A stretch of DNA of 6,708 nt from Gammaproteobacteria bacterium (GTDB lineage Bacteria; Pseudomonadota; Gammaproteobacteria; BMS3Bbin11). The notes beneath the pieces are model-generated. The model searched no databases. It saw only the letters and a list, made by a program, of their open reading frames with translations, and was not told the origin of the DNA. The position numbers were made by a program, and so were the translations under genes. How positions within the stretch are numbered: position 1 is the first letter of the stretch; each line of letters begins with the position of its first letter. Of the stretch, positions 6,380-6,708 are shown one piece after another. The stretch lies in the NCBI GenBank assembly GCA_030636465.1, contig DAOVWW010000081.1:1-6708 (forward strand). Direction: 5' to 3'.

Positions 6380-6708
6380 ATGAAAAATTCTGTTTTTCTT
6401 GTTTTATTTTCTATATTTATTCAGGCATGCAGCACTGAAGTCTCAGATCAAATAGAAGGTGTAAAATGGACTGATAATTACAGTAAATTGGGTAATTCAC
6501 CTGCCTACACAAGCTTTAAGGATGGGAAAGTATTTTCTTGTGTAAAAAAGGAAAACCAGTGGCAGACGATTACCCGTTATGAAATATCCGGTAACAAGCT
6601 GGCTATACTTCCAGAAGCTAAGGACACAGCAAAGAAACTATTTGAAATTGATGTTACAGGTAGCGGGGAAAACAGGGTGCTAACTATGACTAGCGGGAGC
6701 GGTGATAA
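6380..6708 (+). CDS. Putative lipoprotein, 3' end outside the window
   Basis: This reading frame is open to the right edge, so the gene is partial (109 codons plus two bases). From the ATG at 6380 the protein begins MKNSVFLVLFSIFIQACSTE. That is a lysine, then a hydrophobic stretch and a lipobox IQAC, so the cysteine at residue 17 should be lipidated. Residue +2 is serine, which favours the outer membrane if this is a Gram-negative cell. The visible mature part is polar with a patch DQIEGVKWTDNYSKLGNSPAY, then SFKDGKVFSCVKKENQWQTITRYEISGNKL, and looks rich in beta strands. I do not recognise the family. Two further in-frame ATGs at 6356 and 6368 would lengthen the leader by 8 or 4 residues. 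It is divergent from the TPR gene, so the two may share control sequences. Confidence 0.78.
   Translation, partial: MKNSVFLVLFSIFIQACSTEVSDQIEGVKWTDNYSKLGNSPAYTSFKDGKVFSCVKKENQWQTITRYEISGNKLAILPEAKDTAKKLFEIDVTGSGENRVLTMTSGSGD

Overview
The window looks like chromosomal DNA from a gammaproteobacterium. Evidence for this is the mutY-yggX pair with its single-base junction, a PIN-PhoH ATPase of the usual length, and a tRNA-Phe gene with a consensus sigma-70 promoter. Genus and species cannot be told from the sequence alone.

Left part (1-3904, all on the + strand) is mostly housekeeping. It holds a PIN-PhoH family ATPase (66-1469), a 156-base spacer with two small hairpins, an unrecognised soluble 264-residue protein (1626-2420), the A/G-specific adenine glycosylase MutY (2449-3489), the iron-trafficking/oxidative-protection protein YggX (3491-3763) and tRNA-Phe(GAA) (3829-3904). 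MutY and YggX form a coherent pair. MutY repairs A:8-oxoG mispairs and carries a [4Fe-4S] cluster, and YggX is linked to labile iron handling and protection of Fe-S enzymes. The unknown gene ends 28 bases before mutY and may be co-transcribed with it.

Right part (3905-6708) has the character of an accessory region. Genes are singletons in alternating orientation, intergenic spaces are wider, and the DNA appears AT-richer towards the right end (judged by eye). It holds a secreted GH18 chitinase-like glycosidase (minus strand), a 59-residue AP2-like mini-gene (5154-5333, plus strand), an exported protein with six tetratricopeptide repeats (minus strand) and the 5' part of a lipoprotein gene running off the right edge. 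Three of the four products carry export signals, so this half mainly concerns the cell envelope or extracellular space. No integrase, transposase, CRISPR array or copy of the tRNA 3' end was seen, so an island inserted at tRNA-Phe remains a hypothesis.

The least explained items are the AP2-like mini-gene, the pair of interlocked inverted repeats at 6245-6315 between the divergent TPR and lipoprotein genes, and the unrecognised 264-residue protein. I saw no convincing evidence of a complete, new multi-gene system.
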